This document shows positions 33,780-45,769 of a stretch of 64,000 nt of DNA, piece by piece; position 1 is the first letter of the stretch; each line of letters begins with the position of its first letter. Origin of the DNA: Stomoxys calcitrans. Lineage: Eukaryota; Arthropoda; Insecta; Diptera; Muscidae. The stretch covers positions 123,232,458-123,296,457 of the forward strand of contig NC_081552.1 of the NCBI RefSeq assembly GCF_963082655.1, written 5' to 3'. Below the pieces are notes generated by a model, which saw only the letters and a list, made by a program, of their open reading frames with translations, was not told the origin of the DNA and did not search any database. Made by a program: the position numbers and the translations under genes.

Positions 33780-35229
33780 CCGAATCTTATATACCCTCCA
33801 CCATGGATCGCATTTGTCGAGTTCTTTTCCCGGCATCTCGTCTTAGGCAAAAAAGGATATAAGAAAAGATTTGCTCTGCTATTAGAGCGATATCAAGATA
33901 TGGTCCGGTTTGGACCAGAATAAAATTATATGTTGAAGACCTGTGTAAAATGTAAGCTAATTCGAATAAGAATTGCGCCCTTTGGGGGCTCAAGAAGTAA
34001 AATAGGGAGATCGATTCATATGGGAGCTGTATCAGGCCAAAGACCGATTCAGAGCATAATAAACACGTATGTTGATGGTCATGAGAGGATCCGTTGTACA
34101 AAATTTCAGGCAAATCGGATAATAATTGCGACCTCTAGAGGCTCAAGAAGTCAAGATCCCAGATCGGTTTATATGGCAGCTATATCAGGTTATGAACCGA
34201 TTTGAGCTATACTTAGCACAGTTGTTGGATATCATAATAAAATACTTCGTGCAAAAATTCAATCAAATCGGATACGAATTGCGCCCTCTAGAAGCTCAAG
34301 AAGTCAAGACCCGAGATCGGCTTATATGACAGCTATATCAGGTCATGGACCGATTTCAACCATACTTAGAACAGTTGTTGGATATCATAACAAAACACGT
34401 CGTGCAAAATTTCATTCCAATCGGATAAGAATTGCGCACTCTAGAGGCTCAAGAAGTCAAGACCCAAGATCGGTTTATATGGCAGCTATATCAAAATATG
34501 GACCGATTTGAACCATACTCGGTGCATTTGTTGAGTGTCATAACAAAACACGTCGTGCAAAATTTCATTCCAATCGGTTAAGAAATGCGCACTCTAGAGA
34601 CTCAAGAAATCAAGACCCAAGATCGGTTTATATGGCAGCTATATCAGGTTATGAACCGATTTGAACCATACTTGGCACAGTTGTTGAATATCATAACCAA
34701 ACACGTCGTGCAAAATTTCATTCCAATCGGATAAGAATTGCGCACTCTAGAGACTCAAGAAGTCAAGACCCAAGATCGGTTTATATGGCAGCTATATAAG
34801 GTTATGAACCAATTTGAATCATGCTCGGCACAGTTGTTGAATGTCATAACAAAACACGTCGTGCAAAGTTTCATTCCAATCGGACAAGAATTGCACACTC
34901 TAGAGGCTCAAGAAGTCAAGACCCAAGATCGGTTTATATGACAGCTATATCAAAACATGGACCGATATAGCCCATTTACAATACCAACCAACCTACACTA
35001 ATAAGAAGTATTTGTGCAAAATTTCAAGTGGCTAGCTTTACTCCTTCGGAAGTTAGCGTGCTTTCGACAGACAGACGGACGGACAGACGGACTGACATGG
35101 CTGGATCGACATAAAATGTCGCGACGATCAAGAATATGTATACTTTATGGGGTCCCAAACGAATATTTCGAGTAGTTACAAACAGAATGACGAAATTAGT
35201 ATACCCCCCATCCTATGGTGGAGGGTATA
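33780..35229 (+). mobile_element. Family-A DINE (A15), 5' trimmed
   Basis: Begins in the right arm of the palindrome (CGAATCTTATATACCCTCC) directly after the THAP donor. It carries about six units, the GACAGACG microsatellite at about 35067-35095, and the complete 3' stem-loop. Confidence 0.8.
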
Positions 35230-35239
35230 AAAATTTGGT

Positions 35240-35720
35240 ATGGGACATATTTACCGAACATTTCAATATGGGACTTAAATGAAAGGTATTTGCGAGTAAA
35301 GCATGAATCTGATATCCAAATTTGGGACCGAATTTCTGGTGGTCCACCCCTTATGGGGCTTAAATAAAAGTTATTGAGTGTAGAATACGAATGTGATATC
35401 CAAATATTGAACCAAGTGTTTGGTGGGCCCTTCCAAAAACAACCCACAAACAGGAGTTATTTACTGACCATGGCAATATTGGGCTCAAATGGGAGTAAAG
35501 TATGAATCTGATATCAATATTCGGGAAAAAGTATGTATGGGGCACCCCACCCCCATAACACCACCCATATAGGACGTATTTGCTGACAATTCCAGTATGG
35601 GGTTGTAATAAGAAATATTCGAGAGTAAACCACGAATCTGATATATATTTTCAGGGCCTTGTCACTGAACGGCTACCCCATCCCCCATAACACCACCCAT
35701 CATTTCTTAATCGACCATCA
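35240..35720 (+). mobile_element. Helitron family-D fragment
   Basis: Reverse-oriented units (GGGACTTAAATGAAAGGTATTT, shortened; GAATCTGATATCCAAAT; GGGGTGGTC-complement). Three to four units with no terminal structures. Confidence 0.6.
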
Positions 35721-35799
35721 CAGTCAGCTCTGTATTCACCTCACTCGTATTTGCAGTGAACTATGTGGCTGAAGATTTAGTGGCAGATATCTTCAGATT

Positions 35800-36350
35800 T
35801 CAATAGTTGGGGGGGCTAATGCTAAGTCGTACAATCGTCCGCATATGATACGATCTTTTGCCGTCTGGAGAGGGTGGAATGGAGGATAGGTAGAGTTTAA
35901 GCGGTGCCGGAGATATCACACCACCTTCGGGAACTCCAGGTGGGGTGATTTCATTCTGGTCTGGCTGGACAGTTAAACAGATGACGTGTGTCGTGTGGTC
36001 CCTGGTCACAATCGGGACATACATATTGCACGCCGGCATCAATCCTTACTCTTTAAGAGATGAAGCGGCTGCATCTGCCTGATTGTAATTGAGCCAGAAC
36101 TACTCTGGTATGCAATTTATTTACATGCAATGAGAGGCGGTCGTTCTAAAAGAATGGTATCGCGTCTGTTGATCTACGAGAACTGATACATTTGCGTAGC
36201 ATAACTTACCACAGACCGGTCAGTTGGTTTGTACCTGGTCAATAAATCGCAAATTGTGATTCAGCGTTTCAGGCCTGGCTGGAGGGAATTGTTGGCGATG
36301 TCCACAGGCATGGTACAGGCATGTTTTTCGGAGATGAAGTCCTAGAGATG
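35800..36350 (-). pseudogene. Permuted non-LTR retrotransposon scraps (Jockey-like)
   Basis: On the minus strand the first part reads QYVCPDCDQGPHDTRHLFNC, the C-terminal zinc-knuckle of Jockey-type elements. It is followed, rather than preceded, by RT motif B/C: PPGVPEGGVISPA, LSSIPPSPDG and, one frame over, VSYADDCTT. The order is opposite to that in an intact element, so two fragments have been joined. A frameshift lies between motif B and YADD. Confidence 0.7.
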
Positions 36351-36374
36351 AAGTCTATTGAAATTGGAAAAATA

Positions 36375-36932
36375 TTACTTCAGATTTCGATACAGCTCCC
36401 ATATATATGTTCGTCGGATTCGCAGTAATATTGCAATCAACTGGTCATTTGTTGACCGATTCTCTCGAAATATGGCAGGAAGGATTTTCTCTTGACTCTC
36501 GACATTGCTGGTGAAATTCATGGAAATCGGTTCAGATTTAGATATAGCTGACATATATGTATATCGCCTGATTTTGCATTTATTGACCAATCTTGCCAAA
36601 ATTTTGCACAATGGTTTCATCGACTACTGCTACAATATCTGAGAAGTTTGCTCGTAATTGGTTCAAATTTAGATATAGCTCCCAGATATACGTTCGTCAG
36701 ATTTTTGGTAATTTGCATTAATGTTGTCATTTGTCAACCGTAGTAATTGCAGTTTGAACATATTTGCTCGTACTCTGATACGGATTGTTAAATAACCCAT
36801 CTAAAAACATCCGCAGAGGTCCATCAAAATTGGTTCAGAATTGGATATAGCTCCCACCTTGTACTTATAGCGTAGGTGTAGGGTATTATACAGTCGGCAC
36901 CGCCCGACTTTTGCCCTTCCTTGCTGGTTTTT
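36375..36932 (-). mobile_element. DINE-like element, family C (C1)
   Basis: On the minus strand it starts CCAGCAAGGAAGGGCAAAA, with the palindrome GTCGGGCGGTGCCGAC and TATAATACCCTACACC, the same layout as the A/B 5' end. Internal motifs (ATATAGCTCCCA/TATAGCTGACATATAT) recur at 36391, 36543, 36674 and 36846, averaging about 152 bp. The 3' part is absent. Confidence 0.65.
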
Positions 36933-37068
36933 ATTACTTTTTTCGGTTCTATCCAACTGTGCGTCAGCATACGCGAGTAGCATGTGGTCTCTTGTGGGTA
37001 GTGTATGTACCTATTTACACCTGAATCTCAAATAATTTACTGCAGCCGGATGTTTTAAGGATCATTTT
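36933..37068. other. Short unassigned spacer
   Basis: Nothing recognised. Confidence 0.3.
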
Positions 37069-38706
37069 TATACCCTCCACCATAAGATGGGGGGTATACT
37101 AATTTCGTCATTCTGTTTGTAACTACTCGAAATATTCGTCTGAGACCCCATAAAGTATATATATTCTTGATCGTCGTGAAATTTTATGTCGATCTAGCCA
37201 TGTCCGTCCGTCTGTCCGTCCGTCCGTCCGTCTGTCTGTCGAAAGCACGCTAACTTTCGAAGGAGTAAAGCTAGCCGCTTGAAATTTTGCACAAATACTT
37301 CTTATTAGTGTAGGTCGGTTGGTATTGTAAATGGGCCATATCGGTCCATGTTTTGATATAGCTGCCATATAAACCGATCTTGGGTCTTGACTTCTTGAGC
37401 CTCTAGAGTGCGCAATTCTTATCCGATTGGAATGAATTTTTGCACGACGTGTTTTGTTATGATATCCAACAACTGCGCCAAGTATAGTTCAAATCGGTCC
37501 ATAACCTGATATAGCTGCCATATAAACCGATCTTGGGTCTTGACTTCTTGAGCCTCTAGAGTGCGCAATTCTTATCCGATAGGAATGGAATTTCGCACGA
37601 CGTGTTTTGTTATGATATCCAACAACTGTGCCAAGTATGGTTGAAATCGGTCCATAACCTGATATAGCTGTCATATAAACCGATCTTGGGTCTTGACTTC
37701 TTGAGCCTCTAGCGTGCACAATTCTTATCCGATCAGAATGAAATTGTGCACGACGTGTTTTGTTATGATATCCAACAACTGTGCCAAGTATGATTCAAAT
37801 CGGCCCATAACCTGATATAGCTGCCATATAAACCGATCTTGGGTCTTGACTTCTTGAGCCTCTAGAGGGCCCAATTCTTATCCGAATGGAATGGAATTTT
37901 GCACGACGTGTTTTGTTATGATACCCAACAACTGTGCCAAGTATGGTTTAAATCGGTCCATAACCTGATATAGCTGCCATATAAACCGATCTTGGGTCTT
38001 GACTTCTTGAGCCTCTAGAGGGCACAATTCTTATCCGATTTGAATGAATTTTTGCACGAAGTATTTCGTTATAATATCCAACAACTGTGCCAAGTATGGT
38101 TGAAATCGGTCCATAACCTGATATAGCTGTCATATAAACTGATCTGGGGATTTGACTTCTTGAGCTTTTAGATGGCGCAATTCCTATCCGATTTGGCTGA
38201 AATTTTGCATGACGTATTTTATTTTTACTTTCAACAACTGTGTCAAATAAGGTTCAAATCGGTTCATAACCTGATATAGCTGCCATATAAACCGATCTGG
38301 GATCTTGACTTCTTGACCCCTAGAGGTCGCAATTATTATCCGATATGCCAGAAATTTTGTACGACGGATCCTCTCATGACCATCAACAAACGTGTTTATA
38401 ATGGTCTGAATCGTTCTATAGCCCGATACAGATCCCATATAAATCGTTCTCTCTATTTTACTTCGTGAGCCCCAATGGACGCAATTCTTATACGAATTGG
38501 CTGAAATTTTACACAGGTCTCCAACATATAATTTAATTGTGGTCCGAACCGGACCATATCTTGATATCGTTTTAATAGCAGAGCAACTCTTTTCTTATAT
38601 CCTTTTTTGCCTAAGAAGAGATGCCAGGAAAGAACTCGACAAATGCGATCCATGGTGGAGGGTATATAAGATTCGGCCCGGCCGAACTTAGCACGTTTTT
38701 ACTTGT
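37069..38706 (-). mobile_element. Full-length family-A DINE (A16)
   Basis: TATACCC...ACTTGT, seven 153-bp-type units, microsatellite at about 37203-37240. Near-identical and inverted relative to A17 (43475-45116), including private changes such as GATGGCGCAATTCC, CCAGAAATTTTGTAC and ATGCCAGGAAAG. These are shared with A6 as well, so A6, A16 and A17 are one recent lineage. Confidence 0.88.
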
Positions 38707-38725
38707 TTTTTTTTTGTTTTTTAAA

Positions 38726-38820
38726 GGGAAAAACGAGCTAAGTTCGGTCTGGTCGAATCTTATATTTCCTTATCCGCAGATCGCATTTGCCAAGTTCTTT
38801 GAACAAATTATCATAGCCAT
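38726..38820 (+). mobile_element. DINE 5'-end relic
   Basis: AAAAACGAGCTAAGTTCGG, TCTGGTCGAATCTTATATTTC and GATCGCATTTGCCAAGTTC follow the family-A 5' end at reduced identity. Confidence 0.6.
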
Positions 38821-38840
38821 TTAAAATTAAGGTGATATGG

Positions 38841-39122
38841 GAACCACCGTGATGCATAGGTTAGCATGACCGCCTATCGTGCCCAAACGCCCGGGTTTCA
38901 AATGCTGCCGGCGAGAACACCTTAAAATATTTTTCAGTGGTGGTTATCCCCTCAATAAATACTGGCAACTTTTCAGTGGCATTCCGTTCGGACTCGGCAT
39001 AGAACAGGAGGTCCCCTTATCATTGAGCTTAAATTTGAATCGGGCAGCACTCAATTGATATTGCGAGAAATTAGTTCTCCTCTGATTTGTTCCGTAATGG
39101 GATATTTGGGATATACTAAACC
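38841..39122 (+). mobile_element. tRNA-derived SINE
   Basis: The head has an A-box-like stretch (GTGATGCATAGGTTAGCATG) and a decayed B box (CGGGTTTCAAATG) about 30 bp later. The body (GAACACC, TTTTTCAGTGGTGG, GGCATTCCGTTCGGACTCGG, CATTGAGCTTAAATTTGAAT, CGGGCAGCACTCA) matches a SINE family that I recognise from calyptrate flies. No poly-A or target duplication was resolved. Confidence 0.7.
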
Positions 39123-39420
39123 ACATATATATGTTCAGTTATAAGCCGATTTGTAATATACTTGCTTGGTTTATGGTTTAACCGGCTAGAAATTGAGACT
39201 TAAAAAGTCAAATGGGAGATCAGTCTTTGGATGTAGAAATTGGTAACAAAGCACCATTTCCGAAATCTTGACACAAATCGCTAAAAAAATCAATATTTGT
39301 GCAAAATTGCAAGTGCTTAGCTTTACTTCCAAAGTAAGCATGTTTTCGATCGGCTGACGGACGGACAGGAATCGCAAGATCCACCCAAAATATCATTACT
39401 ATAAAGTATATTTACACGTT
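39123..39420 (+). mobile_element. Old DINE-like relic
   Basis: Scattered matches: AAAAGTCAAATGGGAGATCAG, TTTGTGCAAAATTGCAAGTG, GACGGACGGACAGG and TATAAAGTATATTTAC. These lie in the order of a DINE 3' half but are very diverged. Confidence 0.45.
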
Positions 39421-40334
39421 GCAGGCCTTAGAGCATTATCTGGATATTTAACAAAAGGGGCTACACTGAAGTCAGGGCCGATGTGTACTGAAATTCGATA
39501 ATAATATGTTAAATCTAGAAAATGGTCTATATGAGGACCATGCCGAAAGTTTAACCCATGTGTCACAAACTTGGCACTGATGTAGAAGCCAGTAGTGTCC
39601 TTAGAGCAAACAAACAGGCAGACGAAGAAATGACAGATAGACACACGGATGGAAAGATGAACCTAACTCGACTGTTTCAAATATTCAAAATTAATTGCAC
39701 AAAAATGCACTTCGCTCCATTGATGACAAATCGCTTTCATACATATACTACTTCTGATTTGTACAATATTTGTGTAAACTCCAAAAATCGGGATTTTCCG
39801 TTATTTTTTTCCCAATATCCGGGAGTCAGATAGTCGAGCAATCCTAGGTGTAGCATTAAATTTAGTAAATCAGACTGTGTCGTCTTCAGTGTGGCTGTGC
39901 AAATAGACGACTAGTCGACAACATCATATATCATTATAGGTCCGATAACTGCAGTATATACCTAGTTAATGACTCGCGGTTTAAACCCCCAACTTTTGCA
40001 GGTGTATGGAGCAAAAGTTGCCTTTCCTGTTTGTTTTTCCTGTTTCCTAAAATGTTTGATTTGAAGTTCAATTTTCTGTACAGTAAAGCACGAGGATATT
40101 TAACACTTTCACAAATAGACCACTCTCTCCTTCCAAGGAGACAGGTGCCACTTTGGGTAGCTTGTATCTTCTGCTGAAAAGAAGTACTTCCTTCTTATAC
40201 AAGTTATGCTTAGACCATTTTCGTTAACGCACTTCGATGTCATGTAGGGACATAGGGCTTCCTGAAGTATATCTGCGTATGAGTGCCGAAAAACTTTTCC
40301 TTAACGGCAACCGCCACATCATGTACACACGCGA
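39421..40334. other. Unassigned sequence
   Basis: No gene or repeat family recognised. The short ORFs look random. Confidence 0.35.
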
Positions 40335-40500
40335 CCAACCAACCAACTTAGGGGCATGGTATAAAAACAATTAGAGTTTTTGTAAGTAACACGGAGGTCC
40401 TAACTTAAATTTCCTTTTTCGAGGTAACTTTTTAGTACTTGGAGAGCACAACAATCAGATTACTGGCTTAGATGTATGTTCATAGAGGCATGGTCTTCCT
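40335..40500 (+). pseudogene. Non-LTR retrotransposon 3' relic
   Basis: ACCAACTTAGGGGCATGG, AACACGGAGGTCCTAAC, AGAGCACAACAATCAGATTA and GGCTTAGATGTATG align with the tail and 3' UTR of the retroelement family at 1668-2175. Confidence 0.6.
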
Positions 40501-40852
40501 GATTCCATGATCTTCCCTGTTAACATTGTTTGCTCAAAACAGCTACCTACAGCAACATGTGTGCAATCATTTGTGTGGAATGCAACAACATTTTGTCTTG
40601 TTTTATGTTTTGTTCTCTTTTAATGTATTTTTATTTTAGGTACTGTTATTTTTGTATTTTTTAAAAACAAAAATAAATTTTTTTTTTTAAAATGCACTTA
40701 AAACCATTATCTTAAATAAAGGTTAGGGAAAAGAAATAAAAAGAAAAAAAACCAAAAGCCCTTCATGGGTCACATATAATTTAAAGAAGTAAGTACGCCA
40801 TGATTTGAGGTGAGTCTTTGCGGAAGCAAAAAGAAATTAAAGTTAAGTAATT

Positions 40853-41110
40853 TAAATTTAATTTAAATAATTTAATTTTAATTTAGTTTTAATAAATTGG
40901 TTTAAGTGTTTTTAAACACTTCAAAAATAAAGATAATTTTATTATTACTTTAATTATTTATTAATTATTATATTAATATTTATTATTACTATTAATTATT
41001 AATTATTATATTAATATTTAATAATTATTATATTTATATTTATTATTACTATTAATTATTATTTATTATATTAATATTTATTATTACTATTAATTATTTA
41101 TGCACTTATT
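40853..41110. repeat. AT-only tandem repeat region
   Basis: Roughly 40-bp units built of ATTATTACTATTAATTATT and ATTATATTAATATTT, repeated about four times after a run of TTTAATTTAAATAATTT-type DNA. Almost no G or C over 250 bp. Confidence 0.8.
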
Positions 41111-41241
<131 letters not shown>

Positions 41242-41349
41242 GCATACACGCATAAAATATATTTTTTATAGCATGAGCATTTTTTCTTTTTATTACATGC
41301 GTGGAATGTTTTATGTTTTTGTTTTCGTAATTCTTTCCTCTCCTAACAG

Positions 41350-43089
41350 GCCACTGCGATCAGGACATATATTTGTCCGAATTCATCGTTAAGGTCCCCA
41401 AAGTGCGAATCCGCGCGTGTGCACTTAGAGGTTGTGACTCCACAAGCTCCACCCGCACCATGTTAAAATTTCCGACAGATGTCGAGAAGAGAAAACGAGG
41501 CAATGGCCAACCTCGGGGTCATATTTATTTGTGGACGTCATTTCCCGGATGACATGGTTGGACGCCAGCAGTTGGTGGAATCTGCTTTCCCCACTTATTT
41601 TCTTGGCGACGAGATGAACTTTGAAGCTGCCATTGATCCTGCGCAGCGGAAGCGGAAAATGAGCGAAGGGCCAATATGCATGGACGTTGGCACAGAAGCT
41701 ACCAACGATATCCATGTAGAGGAACTTGATGTACGTCCAGGTACATCCAAGGAATACCGGGGCCCCCTTAAGGATACACCAGTCGTCGCTAATTTATTGG
41801 AAATGGCCAAAAAAGCAAAACTTGGGCAAGAGATTGAGCGAAAAAAGACCCAAGAAGCCCTGGCGGAAGTTGCAAAACTTCAAAAGAGCGTCCTGCAGCT
41901 TGCGGAAGAAAACCGGCTCTATAAAAAAGCGCTGCAGAGTTTATGCGAGAATAGCGTAGATGTTTCGAACGCAACACAAGGCGCGCGCATATTTGCAAAT
42001 GCCATTTCAAAACCACCCCGCTCTTCACCTCAAATGTCCAAAGGCCATGGAATATTTAAGAGAGGAAGAAGATTTCAAGCTCCCTTGCCAGCGTAGATGG
42101 ATCCCCGTGAAACATTTGAAGCCCGGAATTCAGCCCATTATGGTAAGAGGCCTAAAGGAGTTAGCGGCCAATATGGAAGAGAGGGACCGCTATGCAATGC
42201 TGCTGTTCGATGAAATGGCATTGAGAAGCGAATTGTCAAATTGTGAAGAAGATGGAGATGAAGACCTAAACTGCAAAGTGCCAGTTTTAAATGAGTTAGA
42301 TTGTGAGGTAGACTTGGGTGATAACTGCGTTGTTAATAAACCAGCAGATGAGCTAAAAACTCTTCAAAATGTAGAGAATACATCTGTTAATTTTGATAAG
42401 AATGAGGCTCTTTTGCTGAACGAAACAATGGATACGATATCTGCAGATGAAGTTTCTCATGATACTTTGTCTGCAGATGAAGGGTCCATTATAATCTCTG
42501 CAGATACTTTATCTGCAGATGAAATTAGCAACGCCAGGTGGAAACCATATCCGCAGATGAAAACTACGGATTTGGTAACTTCTTGGCAGATTTATCGGTC
42601 AACGAAGAAGGAGCATTGAGGTATTTTGCCGGCTACAATGAACGATGGCTTATGAAGAAGGGACACCCCAACTGCACTTGCCACGAAGATTTGACAAAAG
42701 CCGACAAAATAAGCGAAGTGTCAGAAAACTTTATTGCTTTGCGAAATTACACTGAGGATTTGCGTCTTTCAAATCCCAGCGATGAATTCTATAAAGTTAT
42801 TCTTGTACACGTTTCGACTTTTATTCGCATCCTCGAAAACAATCTTGAAATGGTGGGAATTAAAAAAAAAATCATGGATGAAAGTCTGAAGGCGATAAAA
42901 TGTATATCACCTGAATTTTTTGACGAAAGACATCCTTGTTGTGGCCACAGATTGGAAATTCTCGACCATTTCACCATGGTCCTTTTGCGCAATAAAGGAC
43001 AATGGATACCCGAGGCTCTTTCGGTAGCAACTGCAAAGGAGATGGAGAGAAGAAAAATCCAAAAGGAATTTCATTCTCTTCCGTCGTAA
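41350..43089 (+). pseudogene. P-element/THAP9-like transposase, internally deleted and frameshifted
   Basis: A good acceptor (pyrimidine tract, CTAACAG/GCC) precedes 41350. Then come a THAP module (RACALRGCDSTSSTRTMLKFP, shortened: CALRGC ... LKFPTDVEKRKR; after a frameshift near 41510, VIFICGRHFPDDM), a coiled coil (about 41820-41935, EIERKKTQEALAEVAKLQKS), and, after a second frame change near 42000-42050, the start of the P-type catalytic domain: YLREEEDFKLP, PGIQPIMVRGLKEL, ERDRYAMLLFDEMAL. The DEM Asp is the first catalytic position. Acidic ISADE repeats then replace the core (42434-42560). A third frame gives the C-terminal region (EEGALRYFAGYNERWLMKKG, CTCHEDLT, ERHPCCGHRLEI) to the stop at 43089. 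Most of the catalytic core is gone, so it is non-autonomous. Confidence 0.7.
42434..42560 (+). repeat. Coding minisatellite encoding (I/L)SADE
   Basis: The motif TCTGCAGATGA occurs four times, with degenerate relatives, each read as SADE in the P-like ORF. It sits at the place where the transposase catalytic core is missing. Confidence 0.75.
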
Positions 43090-43142
43090 AACTTTGTATT
43101 GTAGGGTAGCTTATCATATAATAACTAATTAATACGTCGAAG

Positions 43143-43375
43143 TTATCGGTTTTGGGGGTCGCCAACACATCGGTTTTGGGGGTCGCCAACACATTGGTTT
43201 TTGGGGATCGCTAACACATCGGTTTTGGGAGTCGCTAACACATCGGCTTTGGGGTCGCTAACACATCGGTTTTGGGGGTCGTACAAATGTCCATTCGAGG
43301 TCGCAAAATATTTCTTCGCTGTCGCAAAATGTTCCTTCGCGGTCTCGAAAATTCGCTTCGCGTTCTTCAAAATGA
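43143..43375. repeat. 24-bp and 21-bp minisatellites
   Basis: About six units of ACATCGGTTTTGGGGGTCGC-type, 24-bp period, run from 43143 to 43282. Three units of a 21-bp type (GTCGCAAAATRTTTCTTCGC) follow to about 43365. Because 24 and 21 are multiples of 3, the minus strand stays open (repeating ATPKTDVL), but this is not evidence of a gene. Confidence 0.85.
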
Positions 43376-43474
43376 GGTAGTTTGCGAAAATTTCTGATAG
43401 TTAGTCCGCGAATTCGATTTCGGTTTTCGTAATTCCGTGCACTAGGTGGGTCTCGAATGTCCCAATTAGATGAA

Positions 43475-45116
43475 ACAAGTAAAAACGTGCTAAGTTCGGC
43501 CGGGCCGAATCTTATATACCCTCCACCATGGATCGCATTTGTCGAGTTCTTTCCTGGCATCTCTTCTTAGGCAAAAAAGGATATAAGAAAAGAGTTGCTC
43601 TGCTATTAAAACGATATCAAGATATGGTCCGGTTCGGACCACAATTAAATTATATGTTGGAGACCTGTGTAAAATTTCAGCCAATTCGTATAAGAATTGC
43701 GTCCATTGGGGCTCACGAAGTAAAATAGAGAGAACGATTTATATGGGATCTGTATCGGGCTATAGAACGATTCAGACCATTATAAACACGTTTGTTGATG
43801 GTCATGAGAGGATCCGTCGTACAAAATTTCTGGCATATCGGATAATAATTGCGACCTCTAGGGGTCAAGAAGTCAAGATCCCAGATCGGTTTATATGGCA
43901 GCTATATCAGGTTATGAACCGATTTGAACCTTATTTGACACAGTTGTTGAAAGTAAAAATAAAATACGTCATGCAAAATTTCAGCCAAATCGGATAGGAA
44001 TTGCGCCATCTAAAAGCTCAAGAAGTCAAATCCCCAGATCAGTTTATATGACAGCTATATCAGGTTATGGACCGATTTCAACCATACTTGGCACAGTTGT
44101 TGGATATTATAACGAAATACTTCGTGCAAAAATTCATTCAAATCGGATAAGAATTGTGCCCTCTAGAGGCTCAAGAAGTCAAGACCCAAGATCGGTTTAT
44201 ATGGCAGCTATATCAGGTTATGGACCGATTTAAACCATACTTGGCACAGTTGTTGGATATCATAACAAAACACGTCGTGCGAAATTCCATTCCTATCGGA
44301 TAAGAATTGCGCACTCTAGAGGCTCAAGAAGTCAAGACCCAAGATCGGTTTATATGGCAGCTATATCAGGTTATGGACCGATTTGAACTATACTTGGCGC
44401 AGTTGTTGGATATCATAACAAAACACGTCGTGCACAATTTCATTCTGATCGGATAAGAATTGTGCACGCTAGAGGCTCAAGAAGTCAAGACCCAAGATCG
44501 GTTTATATGACAGCTATATCAGGTTATGGACCGATTTCAACCATACTTGGCACAGTTGTTGGATATCATAACAAAACACGTCGTGCGAAATTCCATTCCT
44601 ATCGGATAAGAATTGCGCACTCTAGAGGCTCAAGAAGTCAAGACCCAAGATCGGTTTATATGGCAGCTATATCAGGTTATGGACCGATTTGAACTATACT
44701 TGGCGCAGTTGTTGGATATCATAACAAAACACGTCGTGCAAAAATTCATTCCAATCGGATAAGAATTGCGCACTCTAGTGGCTCAAGAAGTCAAGACCCA
44801 AGATCGGTTTATATGGCAGCTATATCAAAACATGGACCGATATGGCCCATTTACAATACCAACCGACCTACACTAATAAGAAGTATTTGTGCAAAATTTC
44901 AAGCGGCTAGCTTTACTCCTTCGAAAGTTAGCGTGCTTTCGACAGACAGACGGACGGACGGACGGACGGACAGACGGACGGACATGGCTCGATCGACATA
45001 AAATTTCACGACGATCAAGAATATATATACTTTATGGGGTCTCAGACGAATATTTCGAGTAGTTACAAACAGAATGACGAAATTAGTATACCCCCCATCT
45101 TATGGTGGAGGGTATA
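43475..45116 (+). mobile_element. Full-length family-A DINE (A17)
   Basis: ACAAGTAAAAACGTGC start and GGGTATA end. Unit starts at 44190, 44343, 44496, 44649 and 44802 are exactly 153 bp apart. GACG microsatellite at about 44941-44982. Inverted near-twin of A16. Confidence 0.9.
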
Positions 45117-45769
45117 AAAATACAATTCCCAAAGAAGAAATCATGAATATTGTTTTTTTTATATTGGATGATTTTCTATTTTTGTATATTTGAATTATAG
45201 ATTTTTTTCTCATCCAATAATTTAATACATAAATTTTTATATTCTTAACTTGCGATTTTTTCTTTGCGATTTTTATTTAAGTAATCTAATTTTTATTTAT
45301 TTTTGTTTTTGTTTTTGTTTTTCTAATTATTTATTCTATAGGTAGGTCGCGAACGTGCAACGTTTAATAATCATTGCAATATTTGGTCACTTGTGACCAA
45401 ATTAGGTAGAGTATAGGTGGGTAATTGTTGCCCAATCAGAAATAGGAATGAAAACCCAAAACAGACTACAAAAGTTTGAAAATGAACTAATTTAATTTTT
45501 TTTTTTATTTTTTCTAAAAAAAACTATTGTTTTTTTGTGTTTTTAATTTTTTTTTTGAGGGTACATAAAAATCCCCTCAGTGCTGTATTCTCTACTCTTT
45601 AGAAAGTACAGTATTATTAGATAAATTAGGAGGCTGGCAAAAATCCTTCACCTGAACCCTGCACGAGGGTGCGGGCTGCTACGGGTTCTCAAAAAGAACT
45701 TAACGAAGGACTAAATGCAACACATCCGCTGCAGTCCATGGGTTGAAGGTTAAATAATAGATTTATGCC
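45117..45769. other. Unassigned AT-rich DNA
   Basis: T/A-rich. It contains the perfect palindrome ATTTGGTCAC-TT-GTGACCAAAT at 45381-45402. No gene recognised. Confidence 0.4.

Noticed and set aside
43143..43370. 75-aa minus-strand ORF with repeating ATPKTDVL
   Set aside because: It is the 24-bp minisatellite read in a frame kept open by its multiple-of-three length; no start context or homology.
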